Source of the DNA: Oscillospiraceae bacterium
GTDB lineage: Bacteria > Bacillota > Clostridia > Oscillospirales > Oscillospiraceae
Assembly (NCBI GenBank): GCA_902775355.1
Contig: CACYLY010000019.1
Coordinates: forward strand, 1-64,000
Direction: 5' to 3'
Length of the DNA: 64,000 bases
The notes beneath the pieces are model-generated. The model made no database searches and was not told the origin of the DNA. It saw only the letters and a program-made list of their open reading frames with translations. The position numbers were made by a program, and so were the translations under genes. Numbering within the stretch: the stretch's first letter is position 1; every line of letters begins with the position of its first letter. Shown piece after piece: positions 40,301 to 48,350 of the stretch.

Positions 40301-40414
40301 ATCCCGGGAGATCTCGTCCAGATATTTGCTCAGATCCTCCGGGTGGCACAGCAGGCAGACCCTCGCCTTGCCATGGGGAGACGAATCCCCGCGGGTCAGA
40401 TAAGAAAAACGCAT
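37382..40414 (-). CDS. Large protein with TIR domain, second TIR-like N-terminal region and repeat-rich body
   Basis: A 1010-residue cytoplasmic protein. Residues about 160-270 are a TIR domain: AYIFLSYRKKDRACAQELM, IWYDEFLTPGESFNEAI, SLVVTPNLICEKNYVMEVEY. By hand alignment Glu236 falls where SARM1 has its NAD-cleaving Glu. Residues about 15-145 show the same strand/helix order (ARVCLLCH, SVWYPEP, LIVIPVTKKLLTEEEEIFTAVLPFA) and look like a second, diverged TIR fold. About 300-370 is Sel1-like (AYLSGIDVEVDRERAVRLISEAAEAGLEPAMKKLAEMYSVGDGV). The remaining 640 residues are helical TPR-like repeats. AAGGAGG precedes the ATG. It is a stand-alone gene bordered by repeats. NAD-depleting defence or signalling is the leading guess. 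Confidence 0.78.
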   Translation of the reverse strand: MRFSYLTRGDSSPHGKARVCLLCHPEDLSKYLDEISRDIFETQNCSVWYPEPGQPLADAAFELSQMQLIVIPVTKKLLTEEEEIFTAVLPFAQKNRIPVLPIAVEPGLDALVSLRFGDLEYLNRTSLDPTAISYREKLSAYLRGVLLNDEQLDRIKDAFDAYIFLSYRKKDRACAQELMRLIHQNPFCERVAIWYDEFLTPGESFNEAIKSALRKSSLFSLVVTPNLICEKNYVMEVEYPLAQQEKKRILPVEMTETSLEGLRDKYEGIPTPIAPKDADSLEHALRDSLSLAVRTGSDDPVHRFFVGLAYLSGIDVEVDRERAVRLISEAAEAGLEPAMKKLAEMYSVGDGVTKDMPRALAWQKKLTWTLGEKAEETRKESDALEFLREQMRLTELAYSIEDYETAADAGNTAFQTAKLLCFGAVEKGFLKKAKSLFQKYVLNRSACYEESLGYLCKACRYMLDMAFDMGIHEDIMTWTKKASYVASMMSRTLGYSGLIAEFFLIARRMACELTLSGNLSGAKYWLEQAFTVYAELSDEAKTLEIKYSYSFLFDSASEYEIAGRRYKSAYQCQEERTELLQTLQKEYPDSFQIRCAIIQSWLYKARVAYLYGDWKNTVADARQAKDLIVEEIGEQQSVCGFQTEKDAAAKELIDGERGKVVSFDLKLYLAKYYMLLGFKEYAVENYENAVLLLKEGAYAILEPLLDAFFDAEHVRDAARICEKIGECYDRSAEYETAYEWHEKAWSLMENLMAFSKTVKDSRIMAGLSEKLLDDSINLGNVRKIEEWNEKALWLRKGLIDGLALPAMGFKKEKNIAEIAEKGNLELAFYQEDLQALERLRARQEEIRKRTEAPADEGETLLAYAVRSWAEQGFDFGEMAGVIRAYRETHIALKIQTALRSLEDATGRMKSFSDLTGGEGISLAEVKRSAGAVYEYILRILEPFCKYEEAAVLTAAYCGFLHTGLKLTGKVENAVGDYRRFFDGIVFWRYPLDEIRYPELWRALYHLVKRL

Positions 40415-40469
40415 CTCTTTCCTCCTTGCGGCCTTGATCGCCGTTTTTCACCCCGCCGGCGCCGGGGCA

Positions 40470-40523
40470 CGAAAGCGCAAGCAGGCAGAAGGGCCTTTGA
40501 AAGCTCCCTTCTGCCTGTTTGCG
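40470..40523 (-). terminator. Hairpin after the glycosyltransferase gene
   Basis: GCAAGCAGGCAGAAGGG and CCCTTCTGCCTGTTTGC form a long stem around a 12-base loop, between the glycosyltransferase stop and the TIR-domain gene start. T-rich sequence is weak, so termination efficiency is uncertain. Confidence 0.6.
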
Positions 40524-40528
40524 CAGCA

Positions 40529-41899
40529 TTACAGAAAACGGTCCGAGCGATGGGTCGAGCGCAGGTCCGGCAGATCCCTCCGGTGCAGGAAGGACACGAA
40601 CTCCTCGAAGGTCCAGGTCTTGCTCAGCTCCTCCAGGGCGTTCTTCTGGGCGTCCAGCCTGCCCAGGCGCTCCATCAGGGTCCCCAGGCTGTGGAAGGCC
40701 TCGTCCGCGGTGTTCCTGGGCCGCTGATAGAGCCCCCGGCGGTACTTGTCGATCACGGCGCCGTAGCCCTCCCAGGCGTTGTCCACCGCGTCGTCCCAGG
40801 AGAGGTACAGGTCCTGCTGGGCCCGCTCCCCCACCCGGCGCAGCAGCTCCGGCCGATCCAGCAGGCGGCGCAGGGTCTCGGCCATGGAGGCGGCGTTTTC
40901 CTCGATGAGAAAGCCCGTCTCCCCGTCCGCCGCGTCCTCCGCGGCGCAGCTGCCCCGCACCAGCACGCTGGGCAGGGCGCAGGCCGCCGCCTCCCGCACC
41001 ACCAGGCCGTTGGTGTCGAAGGTGGAGGGGAAGAGGAACAGGTCCGCCCGGCAGTACCAGGCCCGGATCCGCTCCCGGTCCCGGATGGGCTCGACAAAGA
41101 TCAGCTTCTTCCCCAGGCGCAGCTCCGCGGCATAGGCGTGGATCTCCTCCTCGTCGCCCCCGCCGCCCACAAAGACCATGCGGAAATCCCGGCCCTCGGC
41201 GTCCAGGGTCTTTAGCGCGTCCAGGATGATGCGGATGCCCTTGTACCACATCATGCGGCCCACGAAGAGCAGCACCGGCACCCCGGCGGGCAGATCGCAG
41301 GCCCCGGTGACGGCCTCCACCGCCGCCGGGTCCACCCGGCCCTTGGGGAAGTCCACCCCGTTGGGCATGACCACATAGTCCCCCTCGAAGCCCAGGCTCC
41401 GCAGGTTCTCCCCGGCGCCCCGGCTCACGGTCCAGACCTCGTCGCAGGCGGAGATGTTCTTCACCAGCAGGCGGATCAGCTCCTCCTGCAGGAGCTTGCC
41501 CCGGACGGCGTTGGCGATGTCGATGTCGAACTTGGTGTGGTAGGTCAGCACCAGGGGCAGGTCCAGCGCATCCCGCAGGGAGCGGGCCAGCATGGTGGAG
41601 CTGACGGGGCAATGGCTGTGCAGGATGGAGAAATCCTCCTGCCGCAGCTTTTCCATCAGCTCCGGCGCAAAGGGGATGCCCGCCCGGTAGCCGATCTTTT
41701 TGGACAGGCTCAGGCTGGGATAGCGGTAGACGGGAAAGGGACAGGCCCCGTCGTCGGCGTCCGGGTAATAGGGCGTCACCACCGCGGCGCCGCCGTGGCG
41801 CCCGGTGAGGATGGACGCGTAGTTTTTCACCGCCGTGGCCACCCCGTCGATGACGGGCGGGAAGGAGTCGTTGATGAGACAGACCTTGCCAGTTTCCAT
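40529..41899 (-). CDS. Family 4 glycosyltransferase (glycolipid type)
   Basis: A 456-residue GT-B enzyme. The N-terminal SFPPVIDGVATAVKNYA and HSHCPVSSTMLAR, the central VLLFVGRMMWYKGI, and the C-terminal nucleotide-sugar motif STFDTNGLVVREAAACALP (retaining GT4 Glu-x7-Glu type) are all present. It resembles the diacylglycerol glucosyltransferases and mannosyltransferases that build glycolipids on the inner leaflet. An extra C-terminal 60 residues are helical. GGAGG sits 6 bases before the ATG. It is a monocistronic leftward gene. Confidence 0.88.
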   Translation of the reverse strand: METGKVCLINDSFPPVIDGVATAVKNYASILTGRHGGAAVVTPYYPDADDGACPFPVYRYPSLSLSKKIGYRAGIPFAPELMEKLRQEDFSILHSHCPVSSTMLARSLRDALDLPLVLTYHTKFDIDIANAVRGKLLQEELIRLLVKNISACDEVWTVSRGAGENLRSLGFEGDYVVMPNGVDFPKGRVDPAAVEAVTGACDLPAGVPVLLFVGRMMWYKGIRIILDALKTLDAEGRDFRMVFVGGGGDEEEIHAYAAELRLGKKLIFVEPIRDRERIRAWYCRADLFLFPSTFDTNGLVVREAAACALPSVLVRGSCAAEDAADGETGFLIEENAASMAETLRRLLDRPELLRRVGERAQQDLYLSWDDAVDNAWEGYGAVIDKYRRGLYQRPRNTADEAFHSLGTLMERLGRLDAQKNALEELSKTWTFEEFVSFLHRRDLPDLRSTHRSDRFL

Positions 41900-41968
41900 A
41901 GAAAACCTCCGCGCGGGGCGGCAAGGCCCCGCGCTGTTTTGATCAGAATGATAGGGTGATCCGGGCGT

Positions 41969-43822
41969 TCAGTCCCCGGTGAGCTGACCCAGGCAGTCCT
42001 CATGGTCGAAGACGTACAGGCCTGCCGTCAGACTCTGGTCGTTCCAGAGGAGCTTGCCGTCATGCAGGAAGATGCGGTCGTTGCCGTCCTTGCAGTCGTA
42101 GACGCTGCAGCCCTTCATGACCAGATCCACGCATTTTTCAAATTCGGCGGCCGCGTAGCTGCAGGCGTAGATCTCCGTGTTCTCCAGACGGATCCCGCGG
42201 CAGGCCTGACCGGTGACGCCGATGACGCCGCAGCCGAAGAGCCCGCAGTCCGCGACGGACACGCGCCGGCAGCTCACGAAGTCCAGCACGTTGCCCGCGC
42301 AGGTGCCCTCGTCCGTGTGGCCCAGGGTCAGGCCGGAGAGGCTGATCCCGTCGCAGTTGGTAAAGCCGAAGACCGCGGCGTAGCGGGGCTTGGCCAGGAT
42401 CACGGTCTCGCCCTTGCCGGCGCCCTCCAGGCTCAGGTTGTTCAGGCCCTGGAAGCGGAGACTGGGCCCGTCGTAGCGCTGGTCCCAGGTGTACCACTCT
42501 CTGCCGGAGCCGCCGAAGTCCGCGGCCTCGCTGAGATCATAGGTCCCCGGCGCCAGGATCACCTTCGTATCGGGGGCGATGGCCTCCAGCAGCTCGTCCA
42601 CCGTGGAGACCCGGATCTCCTGCTGGTTTTCCGCGTCCTCCGGGAGCAGAGGCAGCTCGTCCGGATCCTCCGGCCGGTATTCGGCGCGCCGGCGCTGCAT
42701 CCGGTCCAGATCAAAGCTGGTGAGCTCGTCCCCGTTCCGGTCCCGGGCCAGGATGAAGCTGCCCACGGTATTGTAGTACTGGCTGCCCTTCAGCAGGGAG
42801 AAGCCGCAGTCCTCCACCAGAGCGCCCTCCCCCTCGAAGAGGAACAGGGAGCCGCCCACCCGGTTGTTCTCCAGGGTGCAGCCCAGCAGGCTGGTGTTCA
42901 GAGAGTCGCTGCTGTCCAGAACAATGTGGACAAAGTTGTCGCTCATGCGGGTGTTCACCGCGGCGAAATCCCGGCAGCCCAGCACCTTCAGCAGCTGGTA
43001 GGCCTTCTCTCCGTCCTCGCCGCAGTCGTGGAGCCAGCAGTCCTCCAGCAGGACGCTGCGGCAGTAGTAGCAGCAGACGCCCCAGAGGCTGCAGTCGTAG
43101 ATCTCCGTGAAGGAGACGCCCAGATCCTCGCAGTTGGAGGCCTCCAGGCCGCAGATGCCGCAGCCGTAGAGCCTGCAGGAGCGGACCCGGACCCCGTCGC
43201 TGTTGTCCATATGCAGCACGCCGCCGGAGCAGAGGCCGGGCTCCTGGGTGTGGCCCAGGGTCAGGCCCGCCAGCAGGGCGTTCTGGCAGTAGTTGAGGGT
43301 CAGGACGTTGGCATAGCGGGGCGTCGTCACGATCTCCGCCCCCTCCGGGGCCAGGATCTGCAGCCCGTCCATGTCCCGCAGCACCAGCTGATAGCCGTCG
43401 TACACGTCCTCCCAGTAGTACCACTCGCTGCCGCCCTCCTGGCCGTAGTCGGAGGCGGTGGTCAGGTCATAGACCCCCGGGTCCAGCACCACCGCGGTCT
43501 CCGGGGCGATGGCCCCCAGCAGCTCATCCACGGTGCCGACCCGGATGGAGGTCCATTCCGGCACCTCGATGGGCGGCTCCTCCACCTCCCAGGGGGAGGC
43601 GGGCGCCGGCTCCTCGGTGGGCTCCGGCGTGGGCTCGGTCGTGGGCTCCGGCGTGGGCTCGGCGGTCGCCTCCGGGGCGGCCGTCTCCGCGGGCGCGGCG
43701 CTCTCTGCCGGAGCGGCGGGCGCCGCCGGGCTCTGGTCGCAGGCGCTCAGCAGCAGCGAGAGCACCAGCATGGCCGCCAGCAGGCAAAGGCTCAGCTTCC
43801 TTGATTTCTTTCTGTTTTTCAT
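41969..43822 (-). CDS. Lipoprotein with duplicated right-handed beta-helix
   Basis: A 617-residue exported lipoprotein; the lipobox ends at Cys28 (LLSAC), followed by a PTPEPT stalk to about 75. The body is an internal duplication: about 92-330 and 405-610 both begin TVDELL.AIAP.T.V.L.PG.YDL and then contain WY.W...YDG, LTLGHT, and coils with Cys-rich turns (CRLYGCGICGLEASNCEDL; CGLFGCGVIGVTGQACRGI). This is the pattern of pectate-lyase-like parallel beta-helices (PbH1 repeats). Sugar binding or cleavage at the surface is likely, but no catalytic residues can be assigned. Confidence 0.82.
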   Translation of the reverse strand: MKNRKKSRKLSLCLLAAMLVLSLLLSACDQSPAAPAAPAESAAPAETAAPEATAEPTPEPTTEPTPEPTEEPAPASPWEVEEPPIEVPEWTSIRVGTVDELLGAIAPETAVVLDPGVYDLTTASDYGQEGGSEWYYWEDVYDGYQLVLRDMDGLQILAPEGAEIVTTPRYANVLTLNYCQNALLAGLTLGHTQEPGLCSGGVLHMDNSDGVRVRSCRLYGCGICGLEASNCEDLGVSFTEIYDCSLWGVCCYYCRSVLLEDCWLHDCGEDGEKAYQLLKVLGCRDFAAVNTRMSDNFVHIVLDSSDSLNTSLLGCTLENNRVGGSLFLFEGEGALVEDCGFSLLKGSQYYNTVGSFILARDRNGDELTSFDLDRMQRRRAEYRPEDPDELPLLPEDAENQQEIRVSTVDELLEAIAPDTKVILAPGTYDLSEAADFGGSGREWYTWDQRYDGPSLRFQGLNNLSLEGAGKGETVILAKPRYAAVFGFTNCDGISLSGLTLGHTDEGTCAGNVLDFVSCRRVSVADCGLFGCGVIGVTGQACRGIRLENTEIYACSYAAAEFEKCVDLVMKGCSVYDCKDGNDRIFLHDGKLLWNDQSLTAGLYVFDHEDCLGQLTGD

Positions 43823-43936
43823 AGAGATCCCTCCGGTCGGGGCCGGGACGCGCCCGGCCTGTGTTTTTTTGCCATCCTACCACGCCGGTGAAGGAAAAGA
43901 AAGCCTTTCCGCCATTTCTTAAGAAAACTTCAGAAG

Positions 43937-44443
43937 CTACCAGAGGATTCCGAAATACAAACGCTCGTCTGTCAGGTCGAGGATCTCGTCGACAGGCAGG
44001 TCTTCAAACTGTCCCCGGTCGTTGGTGTGCCGGACCGTTCCCGTGAGGGCGGCGGTCCCGTCCTCACGATCTATCGTAAGCGTGAGATCGAATCGGATCA
44101 CTTCCCAGTTCCACTTGAGCGCGCTCAGGCAGATCGGCCGCTCCAATCCCTGGATCCGAAGGGTAAACCCGTACACGCCATAATCCGAGGCATGGAGAGC
44201 AATGCGGGTGCTGCCGCTGCCCCGGATCAGGGCGCCTCGCTCCTGCCCGTGGGCATCTCTCTGCGCGGTAAAGACCGCGGGCTCTCCGTCCAGCTCCACC
44301 TGTACCGTGCCGCTGAAGCGATCCCAGGGATAAAACAGGCGGTAATACCAGGGCCGGGCGAGGCAGAAGCAGAGCAGCCCCAGCAGCAGCACAAAGGCCA
44401 GGCAAAAGGCAAAGCCAAGCAGCCAGTTTTTGACGGTTTCCAC
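43937..44443 (-). CDS. Hypothetical membrane-anchored protein
   Basis: A 168-residue protein not recognised. A hydrophobic N-terminal helix (about 5-28, NWLLGFAFCLAFVLLLGLLCF) anchors it, and the rest is beta-rich with GTVQVELDGEPAVFTAQRD and LTLTIDREDGTAALTGTVRHTNDRG. The start is GTG at 44443 with GGGAGG 7 bases upstream; the upstream in-frame ATG has no such site. It may belong to the same leftward run as the flavodiiron gene, but a gap of about 185 bases separates them. Confidence 0.6.
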   Translation of the reverse strand: METVKNWLLGFAFCLAFVLLLGLLCFCLARPWYYRLFYPWDRFSGTVQVELDGEPAVFTAQRDAHGQERGALIRGSGSTRIALHASDYGVYGFTLRIQGLERPICLSALKWNWEVIRFDLTLTIDREDGTAALTGTVRHTNDRGQFEDLPVDEILDLTDERLYFGILW

Positions 44444-44628
44444 GGCGATTCCTCCCTTCTTCTGCCTGTAAAACGAACGGACCGGGCAAAAGGTTTCAGC
44501 CGTTTGAAAAAGGGTCTCTCCCCAGGGTCTCTCCCCCGTCGGCAGTCGAAACGCCGACGATAGTCCGAGCATCCCCACCCTTGATCCGGATGGGGATGCT
44601 CTTCAAAACGTAAATCTCGAAACGCTCT

Positions 44629-46644
44629 TTACTGCTCGGCCCGCTCGAAGTCCTCCCGCGGGTGCTTGCACAGCGGGCAGGTGTAGTCCGCCGGCAGCTC
44701 GCCCTCGCAGGGCTCGAAGTGGCCGCAGATCTTGCAGACCCAGCCCTTGACCTTGGGCTTGACCTCGGGGACGATGTGCTCGAAGTCCGCCTTGCCGTGC
44801 TTGCACAGGGGGCAGGTGAAATCGTCGGGCATATCCGCGCCCTCGTAGACGTAGCCGCAGACCTTGCAGACCCAGCACTCCTTCTCCTCGGGAGCCGGAT
44901 TCTTCTTGGGCTTGATGTGGGCGTGGTAGTAACCGTAGGTGCAGCTGGGGGCCTTGGAGAGGACCTTGGCCTCCACCACGTTGGCGATATAGAGCACCTG
45001 GGTCTCCAGATCCTTCACGTCGATGATCTCGCAGGAGAGGACGGCGTTGGTGTACTGGGGGATGTAGCGGATGCCGTTTGCCATCCGGTCGTCATAGGGC
45101 AGATCGGCAAACTTGTCCACATCCCGGCCGGACTGGAAGCCAAAGCGCTGGAACAGGCTGTAAGGCGCGTCCTCGGTGAGGATGGAGATGTTGAACCTGC
45201 CGGCCTTGCCCACCATGTCGCAGGTGAAGTTCTTCTTGATGCAGGAGATGGTGATCTTCTTGGGGTCGGCGGAGGCCACCTGGCCGGCGGTGTTGATGAT
45301 GCAGCCGTAGTCCTTGCCGTCGACGCGGGTGGTCAGGACCTCCACGCCGTAGGAGAACTTGGAGAAGACCTTGTTGTCCACCGCCTCGGGAGAGAAGGCC
45401 GCGGGCTCGGCGGCGGGCGCAGGGGCCTCGACGACCACGGGCTTCGGATTGATCTCCTCGGCCAGCAGATCCGCCAGAGCGTCCAGCTGCTGGAGCTGGT
45501 TCTCCGCCAGGGCGGACTTGAGGCTGACGCCGGTCTCAATGAACTCGATGCCCTTCAGGCCGCTCAGGATCTCCTTCATGACCTTGCCGCTGGTGGCGGC
45601 CCAGGAGCCGTTCTCGATGAGGGCGACCTTCCGGTTCTGCAGGTTGTGGGCGGCGATGTCGTGCAGCAGCTGCTCCATGGTGACGAAGACGCCGGCGTTG
45701 TAGGTGGTGGCGGCGAAGACCAGGTGGCTGCAGCGGAAAGCGTCGGACACGATGTAGCTGGCCGGGGTGACGGAGGTGTCGTACATCCGCACGCGCACGC
45801 CCCGCTCCGCCAGCTTGCAGGCCAGGATGTTGGCGGCGTTCTCGGTGTGGCCGTAAACCGAGGCGTAGGCCAGCAGCACGCTCTTTTCCTCCGGGGTGTA
45901 GCTGGACCAGAGCAGGTACTTCTCCAGGAAGTCGCCGAAGTGGCTGCGCCAGACATAGCCGTGCAGGGGGCAGACCAGGCCGATGTCCAGCTTTCCGGCC
46001 TTCTTCAGCACCGCCTGGACCTGGGCGCCGTACTTGCCCACGATGTTGGTGTAATAGCGCCTCGCCTCGTCCAGATCCTCAACGAAGAAGTCGGTCTCGT
46101 CGTTGAAGAGGCGGCCGTTCAGCGCGCCGAAGGTGCCGAAGGCGTCGGCGGTGAAGAGGGTCTTGTCGGTGAGGTCGTAAGTCATCATGACCTCGGGCCA
46201 GTGGACCATGGGGGCCATGACGAAGGTGAAGGTATGCTTGCCGGTATTGAGGGTGTCCCCCTCCTTGACCAGCACCGTGCGCGCCGAGAGATCCACGCCC
46301 ATGAACTGCTTCATCATGGTCTGGATCTTGGCGTTGCAGACGATCTTGGCCTCGGGGTAGCGCTGGAGCAGCAGCTCCTGGGTGGCGGCGTGGTCCGGCT
46401 CCATGTGCTGCACCACCAGATAGTCCAGCTTGCGGCCGTTCAGGGTGTGGGCCACGTTTTCCAGGAACACGCTGTACACGGCCTTGTCCACCGTGTCGAA
46501 GAGGACGGTCTTCTCATCGAGAAGCAGGTAGGAGTTATAGGAAACGCCGTCGGGCACGCCGTAGACGCCCTCGAAGCAGGCCAGTCTCCGGTCGTCGGCG
46601 CCGACCCAGATCAGATCCTCGGTTACTTTTCTCGTGCAGTACAT
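44629..46644 (-). CDS. Flavodiiron protein fused to flavin reductase and two rubredoxins
   Basis: A 671-residue oxygen or NO reductase. Residues 1-250 are the diiron beta-lactamase fold with HMEPDH (80-85), a following His near 148 and HGYVWR near 225. About 255-395 is a flavodoxin (LAYASVYGHTENAA). About 430-575 is a flavin-reductase-like FMN domain (FSYGVEVLTTRVDGKDYGCIINT). About 590-625 and 635-668 are two rubredoxins, each with CxxCG..CPLC. Electrons could pass from NAD(P)H or a partner via the rubredoxins to FMN and the diiron site within one chain. GGAAGGGAG precedes the ATG. It is divergent from the gene at 46768. The order of domains is unusual. Confidence 0.9.
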   Translation of the reverse strand: MYCTRKVTEDLIWVGADDRRLACFEGVYGVPDGVSYNSYLLLDEKTVLFDTVDKAVYSVFLENVAHTLNGRKLDYLVVQHMEPDHAATQELLLQRYPEAKIVCNAKIQTMMKQFMGVDLSARTVLVKEGDTLNTGKHTFTFVMAPMVHWPEVMMTYDLTDKTLFTADAFGTFGALNGRLFNDETDFFVEDLDEARRYYTNIVGKYGAQVQAVLKKAGKLDIGLVCPLHGYVWRSHFGDFLEKYLLWSSYTPEEKSVLLAYASVYGHTENAANILACKLAERGVRVRMYDTSVTPASYIVSDAFRCSHLVFAATTYNAGVFVTMEQLLHDIAAHNLQNRKVALIENGSWAATSGKVMKEILSGLKGIEFIETGVSLKSALAENQLQQLDALADLLAEEINPKPVVVEAPAPAAEPAAFSPEAVDNKVFSKFSYGVEVLTTRVDGKDYGCIINTAGQVASADPKKITISCIKKNFTCDMVGKAGRFNISILTEDAPYSLFQRFGFQSGRDVDKFADLPYDDRMANGIRYIPQYTNAVLSCEIIDVKDLETQVLYIANVVEAKVLSKAPSCTYGYYHAHIKPKKNPAPEEKECWVCKVCGYVYEGADMPDDFTCPLCKHGKADFEHIVPEVKPKVKGWVCKICGHFEPCEGELPADYTCPLCKHPREDFERAEQ

Positions 46645-46767
46645 AGGGACTCCCTTCCGCCTTGCGGCATAAAATTGGGGCTTAACAAATACATTATAAA
46701 AAATTCCGGTGGAAACTGCAAGGCTTTTCTGTTAAGATGGAGAAAAACAAACCGGGAGGGAATCACC

Positions 46768-47136
46768 ATGGCGGAAAAGAGATTCAGCGGCCCCGTGGAG
46801 GGGATGGACCCCGCGGCGCTGGCAGCGGATTACGAGCGGGCGGAGCGCTTTGACAAGCTGCGGGTGGGCACACTCGCGGTCTATTACCGGGACGGCTTCC
46901 GGGTAAAGGCCGTGCCCTACGCGAAGATGCAGCGGGCCTTCATCCGGGTCCAGCAGGTCCGGGGCAAGCTCTGCTGCGGCCAGGCCTTCTTCGACTATTT
47001 CCGCATGGTCTTTCTGGTGGACGGCAAGGAGATCTGCGACAATGTCTCCGAGGACGAGAAGGCCATGGACGCCGCCCTGGCGAAGATCCGGGAGATGGCC
47101 CCGGAGGTCCCCGTGGGCGTCGTCAAGGCGGACTGA
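46768..47136 (+). CDS. Hypothetical protein
   Basis: A 122-residue soluble protein not recognised. LRVGTLAVYYRDGFRVKAVPYAKMQRAFIRVQQVRGKLCCGQAFFDYFRMVFLVDGKEI suggests a small beta-rich, PH-like domain, followed by a helix ending in PEVPVGVVKAD. A GGGAGGG ribosome site lies upstream. The next gene starts 14 bases after the stop, so the two are probably one transcript. Confidence 0.65.
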   Translation: MAEKRFSGPVEGMDPAALAADYERAERFDKLRVGTLAVYYRDGFRVKAVPYAKMQRAFIRVQQVRGKLCCGQAFFDYFRMVFLVDGKEICDNVSEDEKAMDAALAKIREMAPEVPVGVVKAD

Positions 47137-47150
47137 GGGTCCGGGTAGGT

Positions 47151-47570
47151 ATGATGAAAACCGAAGAGTTTCTCTCCGCCAGGCCGCCGGAGGAGCTGCT
47201 GGCCGCCATCCCCGGCCTTCGGATCCGGGAGGGCAGCGGAGAGGAAACGCGCTTCACGGCCCGGAGAGCCCAGCACAACGAGTTTTCCCGCACCACGCTC
47301 AGCTTTGTGATCGAGGGCGCCCTGCGCGGGCAGGAGACGGGTTCTGCCCTGCGCTTCCGGATCCTGCCGGGGCTGTCCTCCATTCTGTCCTTCGTGGCGC
47401 TGCTGGCGGCGTGGATCTCGTCGCTGGTCCATATCCTGACGAAAAACTATGTGGACCAGGAAGGCGCTCTTCTCTTCCTGATCGTCAGCACCGTGGCCTT
47501 GGGCGTCCTGTGTCTGTTTTACCGGCTCCGGAAAAAGGAGGTCCGAGAGGACCTTCTCCGGCTGCTGTAG
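47151..47570 (+). CDS. Hypothetical membrane protein
   Basis: A 139-residue protein not recognised. The N-terminal 70 residues are soluble and predict beta strands, then two transmembrane helices at about 76-97 and 106-126, with a basic C-terminal tail. The first two codons are both ATG; either could start. It follows the hypothetical gene at 46768 closely. A GC-rich gap and a second membrane-protein gene lie downstream. Confidence 0.6.
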   Translation: MMKTEEFLSARPPEELLAAIPGLRIREGSGEETRFTARRAQHNEFSRTTLSFVIEGALRGQETGSALRFRILPGLSSILSFVALLAAWISSLVHILTKNYVDQEGALLFLIVSTVALGVLCLFYRLRKKEVREDLLRLL

Positions 47571-47622
47571 CCTGGGCGAAGGCCCCCGAACGGGGCCGCG
47601 CTGATGGGAGGACGGTGTTTTT

Positions 47623-48303
47623 GTGCACATTCAGATGCTTCCCATTCTCTTGCTTCTATGCTTTCAACTGCTTGGCCCGGCAGGGCATACGAAAGGCCCC
47701 TTGTCGGAGGATCAGGCTGCCGCTGTCACGAGCAGTCTCAACCTTGCCTTTTCGGAAGAAGAACCGGCAAAAGAGGGAATCCTTTGTTTCGACGTAGATG
47801 AGGATGGGACAATCGCGCTCGGCACAGAATCGCATGGCCGAAACTGGATCAGCATCTATGATTCCAGCATGGTTTTCCAATATGCTATCTCCTTCCATAG
47901 CGAAGGGAGCTTCCTTATTTTTCTGGAAGAAGACCATATCTGTCTCTTCCTGATGCGTGGAAACCTTTGGATCAAAATCGACCATACCGGTCAGCCGCTG
48001 GGCGTTTGGCTGCTGGAAGACTATCACGCGAGTATTGCTCCCCTCATGAAAAAGGGCCTGGCTCACAGTCGAGAAGTCAATGGAACTGTCTATGAGCTCC
48101 GAAACGAATCGAGGATTCTGAACCTTACCGGAAAATACTCTCTTCTCGTTATGTCTGGCGCAGAGGGCGGAGAGCGTATTCTTTATGATGCGTCCGAAAC
48201 GATGAGCCCTCGTTTCCGGTTCAGCTTCCTTCTGTTCCTATGCCTGCTTGCGCTGACGGGCGGTGTTGTAATGTATCAACGCGAAAAGAAAAAGGATATT
48301 TGA
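47623..48303 (+). CDS. Hypothetical exported protein with C-terminal membrane anchor
   Basis: A 226-residue protein not recognised. A signal-like hydrophobic segment lies at residues 3-18, a beta-rich body with DVDEDGTIALGTESHGRNWISIYD (propeller-like blades) follows, and a transmembrane helix at about 198-216 precedes a Lys-rich tail. The start is GTG at 47623 with GGGAGG rather far upstream; ATG at 47635 is an alternative. Lower GC than its neighbours. A strong terminator follows. Confidence 0.6.
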   Translation: MHIQMLPILLLLCFQLLGPAGHTKGPLSEDQAAAVTSSLNLAFSEEEPAKEGILCFDVDEDGTIALGTESHGRNWISIYDSSMVFQYAISFHSEGSFLIFLEEDHICLFLMRGNLWIKIDHTGQPLGVWLLEDYHASIAPLMKKGLAHSREVNGTVYELRNESRILNLTGKYSLLVMSGAEGGERILYDASETMSPRFRFSFLLFLCLLALTGGVVMYQREKKKDI

Positions 48304-48307
48304 ACCG

Positions 48308-48343
48308 CACACGGATGGCTATTCTCCCATCCGTGTGTTTTTT
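48308..48343 (+). terminator. Terminator after the 47623 gene
   Basis: CACACGGATGG and CCATCCGTGTG form a perfect 11-base stem around CTATTCTC, followed by TTTTTT. Confidence 0.93.
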
Positions 48344-48350
48344 CATCCTC

